Assembly: GCA_007753915.1 (NCBI GenBank)
Contig: CP036352.1
Coordinates: forward strand, 558,001 to 622,000
Source of the DNA: Phycisphaerae bacterium RAS2
GTDB lineage: Bacteria; Planctomycetota; Phycisphaerae; UBA1845; UTPLA1
Direction: 5' to 3'
DNA: 64,000 bases
The stretch's first letter is position 1. Every line of letters starts with the position of its first letter. The notes beneath the pieces are model-generated. The model saw only the letters and a list, made by a program, of their open reading frames with translations, had not been told where the DNA came from and searched no databases. The translations under genes and the position numbers were made by a program. Below, piece by piece: positions 27,478 to 36,054 of the stretch.

Positions 27478-27537
27478 AGCGCGATCGAGGCGAGTGCTAT
27501 CGAAGCGAGCGCCATCGAGCCGCAAACCATCGAGCCG
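27478..27537 (+). repeat. Four tandem degenerate 15-bp repeats
   Basis: Four consecutive 15-bp units sharing an ATCGAGSCG-like core (e.g. AGCGCGATCGAGGCG), directly after the ribbon membrane protein. The period is a multiple of three: an ATG at 27472 would translate the units as SAIEA-type peptides in a 41-codon frame, but coding use is unproven. Confidence 0.6.
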
Positions 27538-27683
27538 CGGGCTTCAGTTCTCCAAAGGCGAGTCGCCGTGGCGACCCGCGCGGCCGTCCGAACTTAAGCG
27601 ACCCTCTCACACTTCAATCGCATCTCATTGCCGTCGTCGCTCCGCCGCTTTTCAGCCTCCGCCCGCGCCGGTATAAAGTCCGC

Positions 27684-28988
27684 ATGGACTTCCACTCCCT
27701 CGGCAACACCAGCGTCGTCGGCCTTCAATGGGGCGACGAGGGCAAGGGCAAGATCGTCGATCTGCTCACCGAGCATTTCGACGCGGTCGTGCGCTATGCC
27801 GGCGGGGCCAACGCGGGCCACACCGTCCGCGTCGGCAGCGAAAAATTCGCTCTCCATCTCGTCCCCAGCGGCATCCTGCGCCCCGGCATTCTGAACATCA
27901 TCGGCCCCGGCGTCGTACTCGACATCGAGATTCTCTGCGGCGAACTCGATGCCCTGCGGCAGCGCGGCATCGCCGTCGGCGACAACCTGCAAATCAGCAC
28001 CCGAGCGCACCTCGTCATGCCCTGGCACAAGAAACAGGATCGCCTCTCCGAAGCCGGCCTCGCCGACAAGAAGATCGGCACGACCGCCAAGGGCATCGGC
28101 CCGTGTTACGCGGAGAAGATGCTGCGAAGCGGCGCGCTCCGCGCGGGCGATCTCGCCGATGGCGCGGCGTTTCGGGAGAAGGTCTCGCGCCTCTGCGACG
28201 AACGCAATCGACTCTTCGCCGCCATGTACGGCGACAGCGAACCGTTGAACGCGAAACAAATCGCCGACCAGTATCTCGAACTCGGCGCACGGCTCGCCCC
28301 GCACCTGCGCGACACGACGCTGACGCTGCATGACGCCGTCGCGCGCGGCGACCGCATCCTCTTCGAAGGTGCACAGGGCAGTCTGCTCGATATCGACCAC
28401 GGCACGTTTCCGTTTGTCACCAGCAGCACCTGCATGGCGGCGGGCGTCGCGGCCGGCGCCGGCGTGCGACCGACGGCCATCCGCAGCTACGTCGGCGTCA
28501 TCAAGGCATACTCGACGCGCGTCGGCAGCGGACCCTTCCCAACCGAGCAGGACAACGCCACGGGCAACTTGATCCGCGAGCGGGGTCACGAATACGGCAC
28601 GACGACCGGCCGGCCGCGCCGCTGCGGCTGGTTCGACGCCTTTGCCACCAAGTACAGCGTCGATCTTTGCGGCATCACGCAACTGGCGATCATGCACCTC
28701 GACACGCTCGGCACGCTGCCGGAAGTGAAAATTTGCACAGGTTATCTCCATCGCGGTCAGCCGCTCAAGATTTTTTCACCGGATGTCAACGTGCTGAACG
28801 AAACCGAGCCGGTCTATGAATCGCTCGCGGGCTGGCCGGGCGACCTGACCAGCGTCAAGTCGCATGACGGTTTACCGGCGGCTGCGCGTGCGTATCTCGA
28901 CCGACTGGAAGAATTGCTCTGCGTGCCGATCACACTGGCGAGCATCGGCGCCGAGCGCACGGCCACCCTGCATCGCGGGCCGAATTAG
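27684..28988 (+). CDS. purA: Adenylosuccinate synthetase
   Basis: 434 aa, standard size. It ligates IMP and aspartate using GTP in AMP synthesis. The N-terminal P-loop GLQWGDEGKGKIVD with catalytic Asp and Lys, the GGANAGHT loop, TTAKGIGPCY, GAQGSLLDIDHGTFPFVTSS and the guanine-recognition region TGRPRRCGWFD are all present. No operon partner; uppS follows 229 bp later across a dispersed repeat. Confidence 0.97.
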   Translation: MDFHSLGNTSVVGLQWGDEGKGKIVDLLTEHFDAVVRYAGGANAGHTVRVGSEKFALHLVPSGILRPGILNIIGPGVVLDIEILCGELDALRQRGIAVGDNLQISTRAHLVMPWHKKQDRLSEAGLADKKIGTTAKGIGPCYAEKMLRSGALRAGDLADGAAFREKVSRLCDERNRLFAAMYGDSEPLNAKQIADQYLELGARLAPHLRDTTLTLHDAVARGDRILFEGAQGSLLDIDHGTFPFVTSSTCMAAGVAAGAGVRPTAIRSYVGVIKAYSTRVGSGPFPTEQDNATGNLIRERGHEYGTTTGRPRRCGWFDAFATKYSVDLCGITQLAIMHLDTLGTLPEVKICTGYLHRGQPLKIFSPDVNVLNETEPVYESLAGWPGDLTSVKSHDGLPAAARAYLDRLEELLCVPITLASIGAERTATLHRGPN

Positions 28989-29039
28989 AGTGGTACAATC
29001 TTTGGATTGATTCCACCTGCGGATAGCCGTACTTGAACA

Positions 29040-29075
29040 CCCTCTCCCTTCAAGGGAGAGGGCTGGGGTGAGGGT
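29040..29075. repeat. Dispersed hairpin repeat, copy 2
   Basis: CCCTCTCCCTT/AAGGGAGAGGG inverted repeat followed by CTGGGGTGAGGGT, in the purA-uppS spacer. Same stem as at 12600 and 55988; the flanking GTGAGGG element recurs in inverse orientation at 55988. Confidence 0.75.
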
Positions 29076-29217
29076 AGAAGTTTGAGACTGTTCAACATTC
29101 CCCCGATCTCAACCGCTCCACAAAGGGGTGAGGAGCTTTGAAACCAGTATTCTCTAGGGCGTCGAGCATCATCTGTTCAAACCCGACGCCAAAAGTTTTT
29201 GGAAGTTGCATCTGACC

Positions 29218-29967
29218 ATGCCCACGGCTGAAAAACTCGATCCGCAAGTCGAACTCGGCATCCCGCGCGAACGCGTGCCGCGCCACATCGCCATCATCAT
29301 GGATGGCAACGGCCGCTGGGCGCAGCAACGCGGCCAGAAGCGGGTGGCGGGTCACGAGGCCGGCGCGGAAAACGTCCGCGAAATCGTCACACACTGCGCT
29401 CGGTTGGACGTTCAATGTCTGACGTTGTACAGCTTCAGCGCCGAGAACTGGTCGCGCCCGCTGGACGAGATCGCCCACCTGATGCGGTTGTATGTGAAGT
29501 ACCTCATCCGCGAGCGCGGCGAAATTATGGATAACGACATACGTCTGGTGCAAGTCGGCCGCCGCGAGGGCCTGCCCGATGAAGTCCTGCACGAACTCGA
29601 CGAAACGGCCAAACTCTCGGCGAACAACAAGGGCATGACGCTCTGCCTCGCGTTGAACTACGGCTCACGGCTTGAAATCATCGACGCCGTTCGCAGGCTC
29701 GCCGCCGAAGTGCGAGAGGGCAAGCGTCGCCCCGAAGACATCGACGAAGCCGCCATCTCCAACGCCCTTTACACGCGCGGCCTGCCCGACCCCGACCTGC
29801 TCATCCGCACCGCCGGCGAGATGCGCGTCAGCAATTTTCTGCTCTGGCAGATCAGCTACGCCGAGCTGTACGTCACGCCCGTGCTCTGGCCTGATTTTCA
29901 CGTGAAGGATCTGAACGACGCGATCCGCGACTACGCCCGCCGCGACCGCCGATTCGGCGGACTGTGA
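29218..29967 (+). CDS. uppS: Isoprenyl transferase (undecaprenyl diphosphate synthase)
   Basis: 249 aa from the ATG beginning MPTAEKLD; a TTG 12 nt upstream is possible. cis-prenyltransferase hallmarks: HIAIIMDGNGRWAQQRG with catalytic Asp, GHEAGAENVREIV, TLYSFSAENWSRP, and the C-terminal DPDLLIRTAGEMRVSNFLLW. It makes the lipid carrier for cell-wall sugars. Stands alone; tyrS converges on it with a 15-bp gap. Confidence 0.93.
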   Translation: MPTAEKLDPQVELGIPRERVPRHIAIIMDGNGRWAQQRGQKRVAGHEAGAENVREIVTHCARLDVQCLTLYSFSAENWSRPLDEIAHLMRLYVKYLIRERGEIMDNDIRLVQVGRREGLPDEVLHELDETAKLSANNKGMTLCLALNYGSRLEIIDAVRRLAAEVREGKRRPEDIDEAAISNALYTRGLPDPDLLIRTAGEMRVSNFLLWQISYAELYVTPVLWPDFHVKDLNDAIRDYARRDRRFGGL

Positions 29968-29982
29968 CGCAATCGTGGCGCT

Positions 29983-31224
29983 CTACGCCAGCGCGATCCG
30001 CGCAGCCCGCCGCTTGCCCACCTGAACCAGCATCCCGTCGGCCGGCGTCACCGTCGCCTTGGGATCATCCACGCGCTGCTGATCCACCAGTACGCCGCCG
30101 CCCTGCACCAGCCGCCGCCCCTCGCTCGTGCTCGGCGCCATGTCCAGAAGCTTCAACAGCTTCGGTAGCCAGATCGTCCCATCGGCCTCGCACTCGCTCC
30201 GTGCGACTTTTATCGTCGCGATGTCGTCCCGCAGCCCACCCTCGACCATGACCTGCTGCCAGAGTTGTTCCTCGTGATCGGCGGTCGCGGCGTCGTAAAA
30301 TGTCGTGACAATCGTCTTAGCCAGCAAAACTTTCGCGTCGCGCGGGTGCGTGCGATTCGAATCACTCAATTCCGCGATCCGCTCCGTCGGCAGCGTCGTC
30401 AAAAGCGTGTACCACTCCGGCATCAGCGCGTCGCCGATGCTCATCGTCTTGCCGAACATCTCCCTCGGCGAGTCGGTCACGCCGATGTAGTTGCCCAGCG
30501 ACTTGCTCATCTTCTCGTGCCCGTCCAGCCCGCGCAGAATCGGCATGATCACGACCATCTGCGGCCGCTTGCCGTACGCCGCCATGAGGTCGCGCCCGAC
30601 GAGATTGTTGAACGTCTGATCCGTGCCGCCCAGCTCCACATCGGCGTCGATCGCCACCGAGTCGTACCCCTGCATCAGCGGGTACATCAGCTCAGTCAGG
30701 ATGATCGGCACGCCCTCGCGCAGGCGCAGCTTGAAGTTTTCGCGCTGCTCCATTTGTTGCAGCGTCATGTGGCTCGTGAGGCGCAAGATGTCGGCAAATG
30801 TCAACTTCGAAAGCCACTCGCTGTTGTAGCGAATCTCCAGCTTCGCCGGATCGGTGTCCAGCACTTTGCCCGCCTGCTGGAAGTACGTCTCGGCGTTCTT
30901 CTTGATCGTCTCCTCGTCGAGCATCGGCCGCGCCTTGGTCTTGCCCGACGGGTCGCCGATCCGCGCGGTGTAATCGCCGATGATGAGCACGGCGCGATGG
31001 CCCAGGTCCTGAAACTGACGCATCTTGCGAAGCACGACCGTGTGCCCGAGGTGAATGTCCGGCGCGGTCGGGTCCATGCCGAGCTTGATGCGCATCGGCT
31101 TGCCGGACTTGGCCGACGCCGCGAGCCGGTCGCGCAGCTCGGTCGGCTTGTCGCCGTAGATGTGCTCGCAGCCGCGCTGCAACTCGGCGAATTGCTGATC
31201 AAAATCCGTTTTCAAGTCGGCCAC
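29983..31224 (-). CDS. tyrS: Tyrosyl-tRNA synthetase
   Basis: 413 aa from a GTG start (VADLKTDF...); the frame stays open 205 codons upstream but that part has no family similarity. Class I signatures HLGH (in DPTAPDIHLGH) and KMSKS (in GHEKMSKSLGN) are intact, with the tyrosine-binding LGGTDQTFN motif. A C-terminal S4 RNA-binding domain ends the protein. Standard length for the TyrRS group that uses HLGH. Single gene. Confidence 0.93.
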   Translation of the reverse strand: MADLKTDFDQQFAELQRGCEHIYGDKPTELRDRLAASAKSGKPMRIKLGMDPTAPDIHLGHTVVLRKMRQFQDLGHRAVLIIGDYTARIGDPSGKTKARPMLDEETIKKNAETYFQQAGKVLDTDPAKLEIRYNSEWLSKLTFADILRLTSHMTLQQMEQRENFKLRLREGVPIILTELMYPLMQGYDSVAIDADVELGGTDQTFNNLVGRDLMAAYGKRPQMVVIMPILRGLDGHEKMSKSLGNYIGVTDSPREMFGKTMSIGDALMPEWYTLLTTLPTERIAELSDSNRTHPRDAKVLLAKTIVTTFYDAATADHEEQLWQQVMVEGGLRDDIATIKVARSECEADGTIWLPKLLKLLDMAPSTSEGRRLVQGGGVLVDQQRVDDPKATVTPADGMLVQVGKRRAARIALA

Positions 31225-31377
31225 GGGGATGATCCCACGTTGAGTGCGCTGGGTTGTTCTCACGCCGCGGCGCGACGGGCCGCGAAGCGCGGCAAATGGT
31301 AATGAAACGGTCGCGATTGTTCCAATGGCGCGACGATTGGCACGCCGCGCCGGCGATCGTACGATGACGAAACCGCC

Positions 31378-31752
31378 ATGTTTCGCAAGCTTCTGATCAC
31401 GTACGCCCTCGTTTCCATCGCTTTGGTCGCCACCAGCGCCGTGACCACCACGCGCGCGAAGCGAATCAGCGGGGACGATCACTACCTCTTCACCAAGACG
31501 TCGATCCTCGTCAACGAGCCGGCCCCGCCTGCGAACGAAACCGACGCCGCCCTGGATGCGGCCTTCGCCGAGGACAACGACGAAGAGGCCGCCGCGGACG
31601 CCGGAAAACTGCTCGTCGACCGGCCGATCTTCGTGCTGGGTTTCCTCGACGTGACCGGGCCGTTCATCGTGCTGGGCGGGGCGGCTCTTGCGACGGGAGC
31701 GCTCGTTCGCCGTCGACGTCGGGCGCGGACCGAGCCGCCGGGGCTGCCATGA
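31378..31752 (+). CDS. Small hypothetical two-helix membrane protein
   Basis: 124 aa: a hydrophobic N-terminal segment (5-23), an acidic Ala/Asp/Glu-rich middle, a second hydrophobic segment (about 85-107) and an Arg-rich tail (VRRRRRARTEPP). No family recognised. Its last 89 bp overlap the 3' end of the convergent sigma-like gene, so either the true end of one gene differs or the overlap is real. Confidence 0.5.
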   Translation: MFRKLLITYALVSIALVATSAVTTTRAKRISGDDHYLFTKTSILVNEPAPPANETDAALDAAFAEDNDEEAAADAGKLLVDRPIFVLGFLDVTGPFIVLGGAALATGALVRRRRRARTEPPGLP

Positions 31753-32746
31753 CCGTGACATCCTCGACGCTGGCCCGCCAGCCCTGATCCACCTCGCGCC
31801 CCTTTCGCAGCAGCTCCTGAAACGCCGCGTCCTGGTCAAGAATCCGCGCGACCGAACGGCCCAGCGCCGCCTCGCACCGGCTCACGCGCACCAGCGGGCA
31901 GCCCACTTCCTCCGCCAGCCGACGAAGCGACGTACGCAATTCCTCGCATGGAATGCCGAGTCGCTCGGCGGCGCAGCGGCGGATCAACTCGCGGTCGGCT
32001 TCGCATCGTTGCGGCCGCTGCGACTCAATGGCCACGGCCTGCTCCATCGCCGATTCGATTCGCTGGCGAATCAGGTCACCGAGCGTGACGCGGTCTCGCG
32101 AGACGTGCGGCATCGCCCGCCGCGTCCGATGGCGTTGGAAGGTAAACGGGGTTTCATCTCGCGCGTTCAACGGAACCACGCGCGGCAGGAATTCGGTCGG
32201 CGACGGGTCGCACCGGTCAGGCGGAATGGCTGGATCGCGCCCGTCGGCCGCCGCGCGCCGCGAGGCATCGCGCCGCCGACGCTGGGTGACGAACGGAACG
32301 CGGATCATCGGCCCGTATTCGTGCCGATATCGACTCATGGCGAAATGAATCCGCGCCATGGCGTACGAGGCGAAGACCCCATGCCGCGCCGGGTCGTGCG
32401 AGCGGATCGCTTCGGCCAGCGCCAGGTACCCCTCCTGGGCGATGTCCGCCCGCTCCGGCGGAAAATCCGGCCGCGTTCCAAACGTCCGCCTAAGCGTCAA
32501 ATGCACCAGTGGCGAATGCCGTTCCACGAGCGCTCGCTGCGACGCGCTCAAACCGGTCAATGGAACCGTCGTTGAGGAATCGGTGCGACTCGCCCAAGTT
32601 GAACGGCGCGACACCATGGAGCCCGGCGCGTGGCGCACGCTGCACGGCGCGTCGGCATTGGGGTGGAGTTTCGCCGCGCGCGACGAAGCACGTTGGCTGC
32701 CTCGGACGCGAGCGGTGCGATTGCCGGAATCTGCGAAGTGGGTCAT
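31664..32746 (-). CDS. Sigma-70-like protein with region 2 but no clear region 4
   Basis: 360 aa. About residues 66-135 resemble sigma region 1.2/2: ALVERHSPLVHLTLRRTFG, PERADIAQEGYLALAEAIRS, HDPARHGVFASYAMARIHF. The middle is Arg-rich and the C-terminus has helices (AADRELIRRCAAERLGI-like) without a convincing region 4 helix-turn-helix. Possibly an atypical alternative sigma factor or a sigma-derived regulator. The first 60 residues are low complexity; an internal ATG at 32617 may be the real start. The 3' end overlaps the convergent small membrane gene. Confidence 0.55.
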   Translation of the reverse strand: MTHFADSGNRTARVRGSQRASSRAAKLHPNADAPCSVRHAPGSMVSRRSTWASRTDSSTTVPLTGLSASQRALVERHSPLVHLTLRRTFGTRPDFPPERADIAQEGYLALAEAIRSHDPARHGVFASYAMARIHFAMSRYRHEYGPMIRVPFVTQRRRRDASRRAAADGRDPAIPPDRCDPSPTEFLPRVVPLNARDETPFTFQRHRTRRAMPHVSRDRVTLGDLIRQRIESAMEQAVAIESQRPQRCEADRELIRRCAAERLGIPCEELRTSLRRLAEEVGCPLVRVSRCEAALGRSVARILDQDAAFQELLRKGREVDQGWRASVEDVTVMAAPAARSAPDVDGERALPSQEPPRPAR

Positions 32747-32805
32747 GACCTAACATATACCAAACATCGATCGGCGTCAAGGAAACCTCGCAGAATCGAC
32801 GGCGA

Positions 32806-33549
32806 TCAGCCGGCCAAAGCGTCAAGACTTGTCACCAGCGCTGCCCGCACTGCTTCCGGATCGCTGCGCGTCAAATCGACCGAAGCACTGATTTCAAACG
32901 GACCTACGGCCGTGCGCGTCAGCAATTCACACACCGCGCCGCATTCCAGAACCGTTCCAAGATCGCGCGCGATGGCCCGGATGTACGTCCCCCGGCCGCA
33001 GGCGATGTCCAGCTCCAGCTGCGGCCATTCGTAGGCGAGCACGTCGATCGAATCGATGCGGATCGGGCGCGGTTCGTGCCGCACCGTTTCGCCCGCCTTC
33101 ACGCGCTGGTAGCTGAATCGCCCGCCGACGCGCATGGCGCTGTAGTCCGGCGGCGTCTGCATCACGTCGCCGCGCATCGCCGCCACGGCTGCGTCGATCG
33201 CCTCGCGCGTGGGCGGCTGCGCGCCCGGCACGTCGCGAAAGGGCTTTTCGGGATCGAATGTCTCGTTGGTGACACCGAGCCGCAGCGTCGTGCGATAGCG
33301 CTTCGGCATGGCCATGATCCGCTCGACCCAGCGCGTCGCGCCGCCGACACACCCGACGATCACGCCGTCGGCGAACGGGTCCAGTGTTCCCGCGTGCCCG
33401 ACCTTGCGCAGGCCGAAGATCGGCCGCAGGCGATAGACGTACTTCGCGCTGGTCCAGCCGCGCGGTTTGTAGAGATTCACCGCGCCGCACGGCTCCGGCG
33501 GGCCGTCCGACGATCTTGTCGATTGGGGTTGTGACGATCTCGAAGCCAT
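32806..33549 (-). CDS. truB: tRNA pseudouridine-55 synthase
   Basis: 247 aa. It modifies U55 in the T-loop of tRNAs. The catalytic motif GHAGTLDPFADGV holds Asp57; GAVNLYKPRGWTS at the N-terminus, YSAMRVGGRFSYQRVKAGE and CGRGTYIRAIARDLG are also typical. It lacks the C-terminal PUA domain of longer homologues. Directly follows the GT39-like/TPR gene on the same strand (12-bp gap), so possibly co-transcribed. Confidence 0.93.
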   Translation of the reverse strand: MASRSSQPQSTRSSDGPPEPCGAVNLYKPRGWTSAKYVYRLRPIFGLRKVGHAGTLDPFADGVIVGCVGGATRWVERIMAMPKRYRTTLRLGVTNETFDPEKPFRDVPGAQPPTREAIDAAVAAMRGDVMQTPPDYSAMRVGGRFSYQRVKAGETVRHEPRPIRIDSIDVLAYEWPQLELDIACGRGTYIRAIARDLGTVLECGAVCELLTRTAVGPFEISASVDLTRSDPEAVRAALVTSLDALAG

Positions 33550-33561
33550 GGCGAGGCCATT

Positions 33562-35814
33562 CTACGGCGCGGGTCGGCTCGTCGCCCGCGCGGCCGCGAC
33601 ATCCAGCGCGCGAAGCATTCGTCGAACGTCGTCCCGATCCGGCTCGCGGTCGAGCAGCGCGCGGGCGTCTTCTCGCGCGTCGTCGATGCGACCGAGCCGG
33701 GCCAGCGCCGAGAGCCGCAGCATTTGAGCCGGCGGGCCGGGCTTGTGATGCCGCGCGAGCGCGTCGAGTTGCTCCAGCGCTTCGGCCGGACGCCCGCGAT
33801 TGAATTCAAGAATTGCCAGGTTGATCATGGCTTCTTCGTGTCGCGGGTCGTGCGCCAGCGCCGCGCGATACGCTGCCGCCGCGTCGTCGGCACGTCCCAG
33901 CTCCAGCAGCGCGTTGCCGTAGTTGACGCGCCCGTCGACCATCTCCGGCTCTTCAGCCAGTGCCTGTTCAAACATGGGAATCGCTTCGATCGCGCGGCTC
34001 GTGCGTGCCAGCACGCCCGCGAGGCCCGCCCGCGCCAGCGAATCGCGATCATCCATTTCCAGTGCTTTGCGGTAGAAGCTCTCGGCTTGATCGAGCCGCC
34101 CCGCGTCAATCAACACCGTCGCCCGCGCGCGACGCGGCGCGGCCTCTGCCGGCGCGAGGGCCGCGGCGCGATCGATCGACGCGAGTGCTTCATCCAGTTG
34201 TCCGCTGCGGCGTTGAATGTCAGCCAGGATCAGCCATGCGTCGGCGGATGATGCGTCGACGGTTACGGCCCGCCGCGCGTCGCGCAGCGCTTCGGCCAGT
34301 CGTTCGGTTGCGGCCAGCGCTGCCGCGTGATTGGCCAGACCCGTCGCCGACGCACTTCGATCCTTCGCGCTCCCCAGGTTTGCGACGAGCGCCAGGACAA
34401 TCGCCGCGGTAAATCCCGCGTCCATTTGGTGCTTCGATGGTTTGGGCACGCCACTCGGTCGCAACCGCAGCAAGTGGGCAAAGAGTTGCAACACGCCTAC
34501 CGCCGCGAAGACGATTAGCACGGGGATCATCGGGAAGCGATACCGCCCGAAGACCACGAACACGACGAGCGTCATCCCCGTGGCAAGCACCCACAGGTGG
34601 AGCGGCCACAGTTCGCGTACGCGATGGATCGTCAAAAAAACGCCAATCGTCGCCAGTGGCAGCAACACACCGAAATGAAAAAACCGGTCGAGCCATCGCA
34701 GGACCGAACTGTACTCCGTGTAGACGTAGTAATCCTCCGCGTCCATCCACTCCGCCGCGCCGAGCGTCATGAGCACCTTGCGAGCCAGCAGCTTCGCCCA
34801 ACCATCGGGGTTCTCGCGGATGCGCTCGACGGCCTGATCGAAGTAGTAATCCGAAACCTCGCTCGGCGAGAGCGACCGTCCCAGCGCCCGCTCGGCAGCG
34901 CGCGTCCATTCGCGCTGTTCGTATTCGCCGCTGCCGCGCCCCAGGCGCAGCGATTGATAAGTTCCGCGGCCGCTCGGATCGTTGCCCATGGCAAAGTTCT
35001 GACCGAGGTTCGGCGTCGTGAGCACCCATTCGCCGATCACGACGCGATTGCGAATCACCCAGGGCGCGAGCACCAGCGCGATGGCGGCCGCACCGGCGAT
35101 TCCGAATGCCGCCTTGCCGACTCGCCTGGGCGGCACCTGCGGCGTCTGCGGCGCGCGTCGTCCCAGCCATAGAAACGCAGGCACGATCGGCGTCGCCAGC
35201 AGCAGCGTCTGTTGAACGTGAATGAGAAGCCCCGTTAACAATCCGCAAAGTATCGCGCGGGTCACGGTCGGTCGCTCGCGCCAGAGGGTCATGGCCCCTA
35301 GCAGCGCTACGACCAGGAACATGCCAAGGCTGGTCTTTTGGATCAGCAGGTCAAAGAAGATCGCTGGCGGATAGAGCGCGAGCATTAGCGCGGCGACAAG
35401 GCCCACGCGAGCGGAGAACCATCGGCTCATGGCGCGGAACAGCAGCAGGCAGGAGAACGCTCCGAGTACCAGTTGTGTGACTCTCGGAATGAGAAGGACG
35501 TCTGCAACGATGCCTTTGGTCGCGGCGAGAAAGCGCAACCCTGCAAGGAAGTACGCATACAGCGGCGCATGGACGAACTCGCGCGGGCAGGCCCATTGCC
35601 CGGATGCAATCGCCCGGGCGCAGTCTTCGTACACGCGCCCGTCGGAGATCGTGTGATTCATGAATCCGAGATCGCGAATCTGATGAAGGCTCATCATCCG
35701 CGCTGCCAGCGCGATGAAAAAGATTCCAAACAAGGCGGCAAGCTCTCGGAGTGCGGCCCACCTCCGAGGCGCGTTTGGGCCGATTGGTGTTGATTGGGAC
35801 TGACGGGAAGTCAT
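33562..35814 (-). CDS. GT39-like membrane glycosyltransferase with TPR domain
   Basis: 750 aa from the ATG beginning MTSRQSQS. The N-terminal half has about ten membrane helices with the PMT/ArnT-like first-loop pattern (ISDGRVYEDCARAIASGQW, and HAPLYAYFLAGLRF). Such enzymes move sugars from polyprenyl phosphates. The C-terminal half is tetratricopeptide repeats (e.g. AAALAPAEAAPRRARATVLI, DDAAAAYRAALAHDPRHEEA), which would face the periplasm. The fusion is common in planctomycetes; acceptor unknown. truB follows after 12 bp. Confidence 0.75.
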   Translation of the reverse strand: MTSRQSQSTPIGPNAPRRWAALRELAALFGIFFIALAARMMSLHQIRDLGFMNHTISDGRVYEDCARAIASGQWACPREFVHAPLYAYFLAGLRFLAATKGIVADVLLIPRVTQLVLGAFSCLLLFRAMSRWFSARVGLVAALMLALYPPAIFFDLLIQKTSLGMFLVVALLGAMTLWRERPTVTRAILCGLLTGLLIHVQQTLLLATPIVPAFLWLGRRAPQTPQVPPRRVGKAAFGIAGAAAIALVLAPWVIRNRVVIGEWVLTTPNLGQNFAMGNDPSGRGTYQSLRLGRGSGEYEQREWTRAAERALGRSLSPSEVSDYYFDQAVERIRENPDGWAKLLARKVLMTLGAAEWMDAEDYYVYTEYSSVLRWLDRFFHFGVLLPLATIGVFLTIHRVRELWPLHLWVLATGMTLVVFVVFGRYRFPMIPVLIVFAAVGVLQLFAHLLRLRPSGVPKPSKHQMDAGFTAAIVLALVANLGSAKDRSASATGLANHAAALAATERLAEALRDARRAVTVDASSADAWLILADIQRRSGQLDEALASIDRAAALAPAEAAPRRARATVLIDAGRLDQAESFYRKALEMDDRDSLARAGLAGVLARTSRAIEAIPMFEQALAEEPEMVDGRVNYGNALLELGRADDAAAAYRAALAHDPRHEEAMINLAILEFNRGRPAEALEQLDALARHHKPGPPAQMLRLSALARLGRIDDAREDARALLDREPDRDDVRRMLRALDVAAARATSRPAP

Positions 35815-36054
35815 CAGGAGCCAAGCATAAGGCAGGGCTTGCAGCCGCCGCGCGAAGCTTCCCCCGTTTTCGCGCAATGGCTACCCGCTAGGCGATTCAG
35901 AAACCGCTTTCCGCACCAAAAAACTGCTATTTCCGATCCGCCCCGACTATGCTATGCTTCCCGGCATTCGGGATCGGCTGTGTGCGGGGTGGTCCGGCCT
36001 TCGGGTTGAACCATGAACGGCCGATAACCTTTTGGGGCGACTGGAGAAACGCGA

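Noticed and set aside
31225-31839. 205-codon N-terminal extension of tyrosyl-tRNA synthetase
   Set aside because: The sequence is Arg/Gly-rich, has no homology to the family and overlaps the divergent small membrane gene; the GTG at 31224 gives the standard length.
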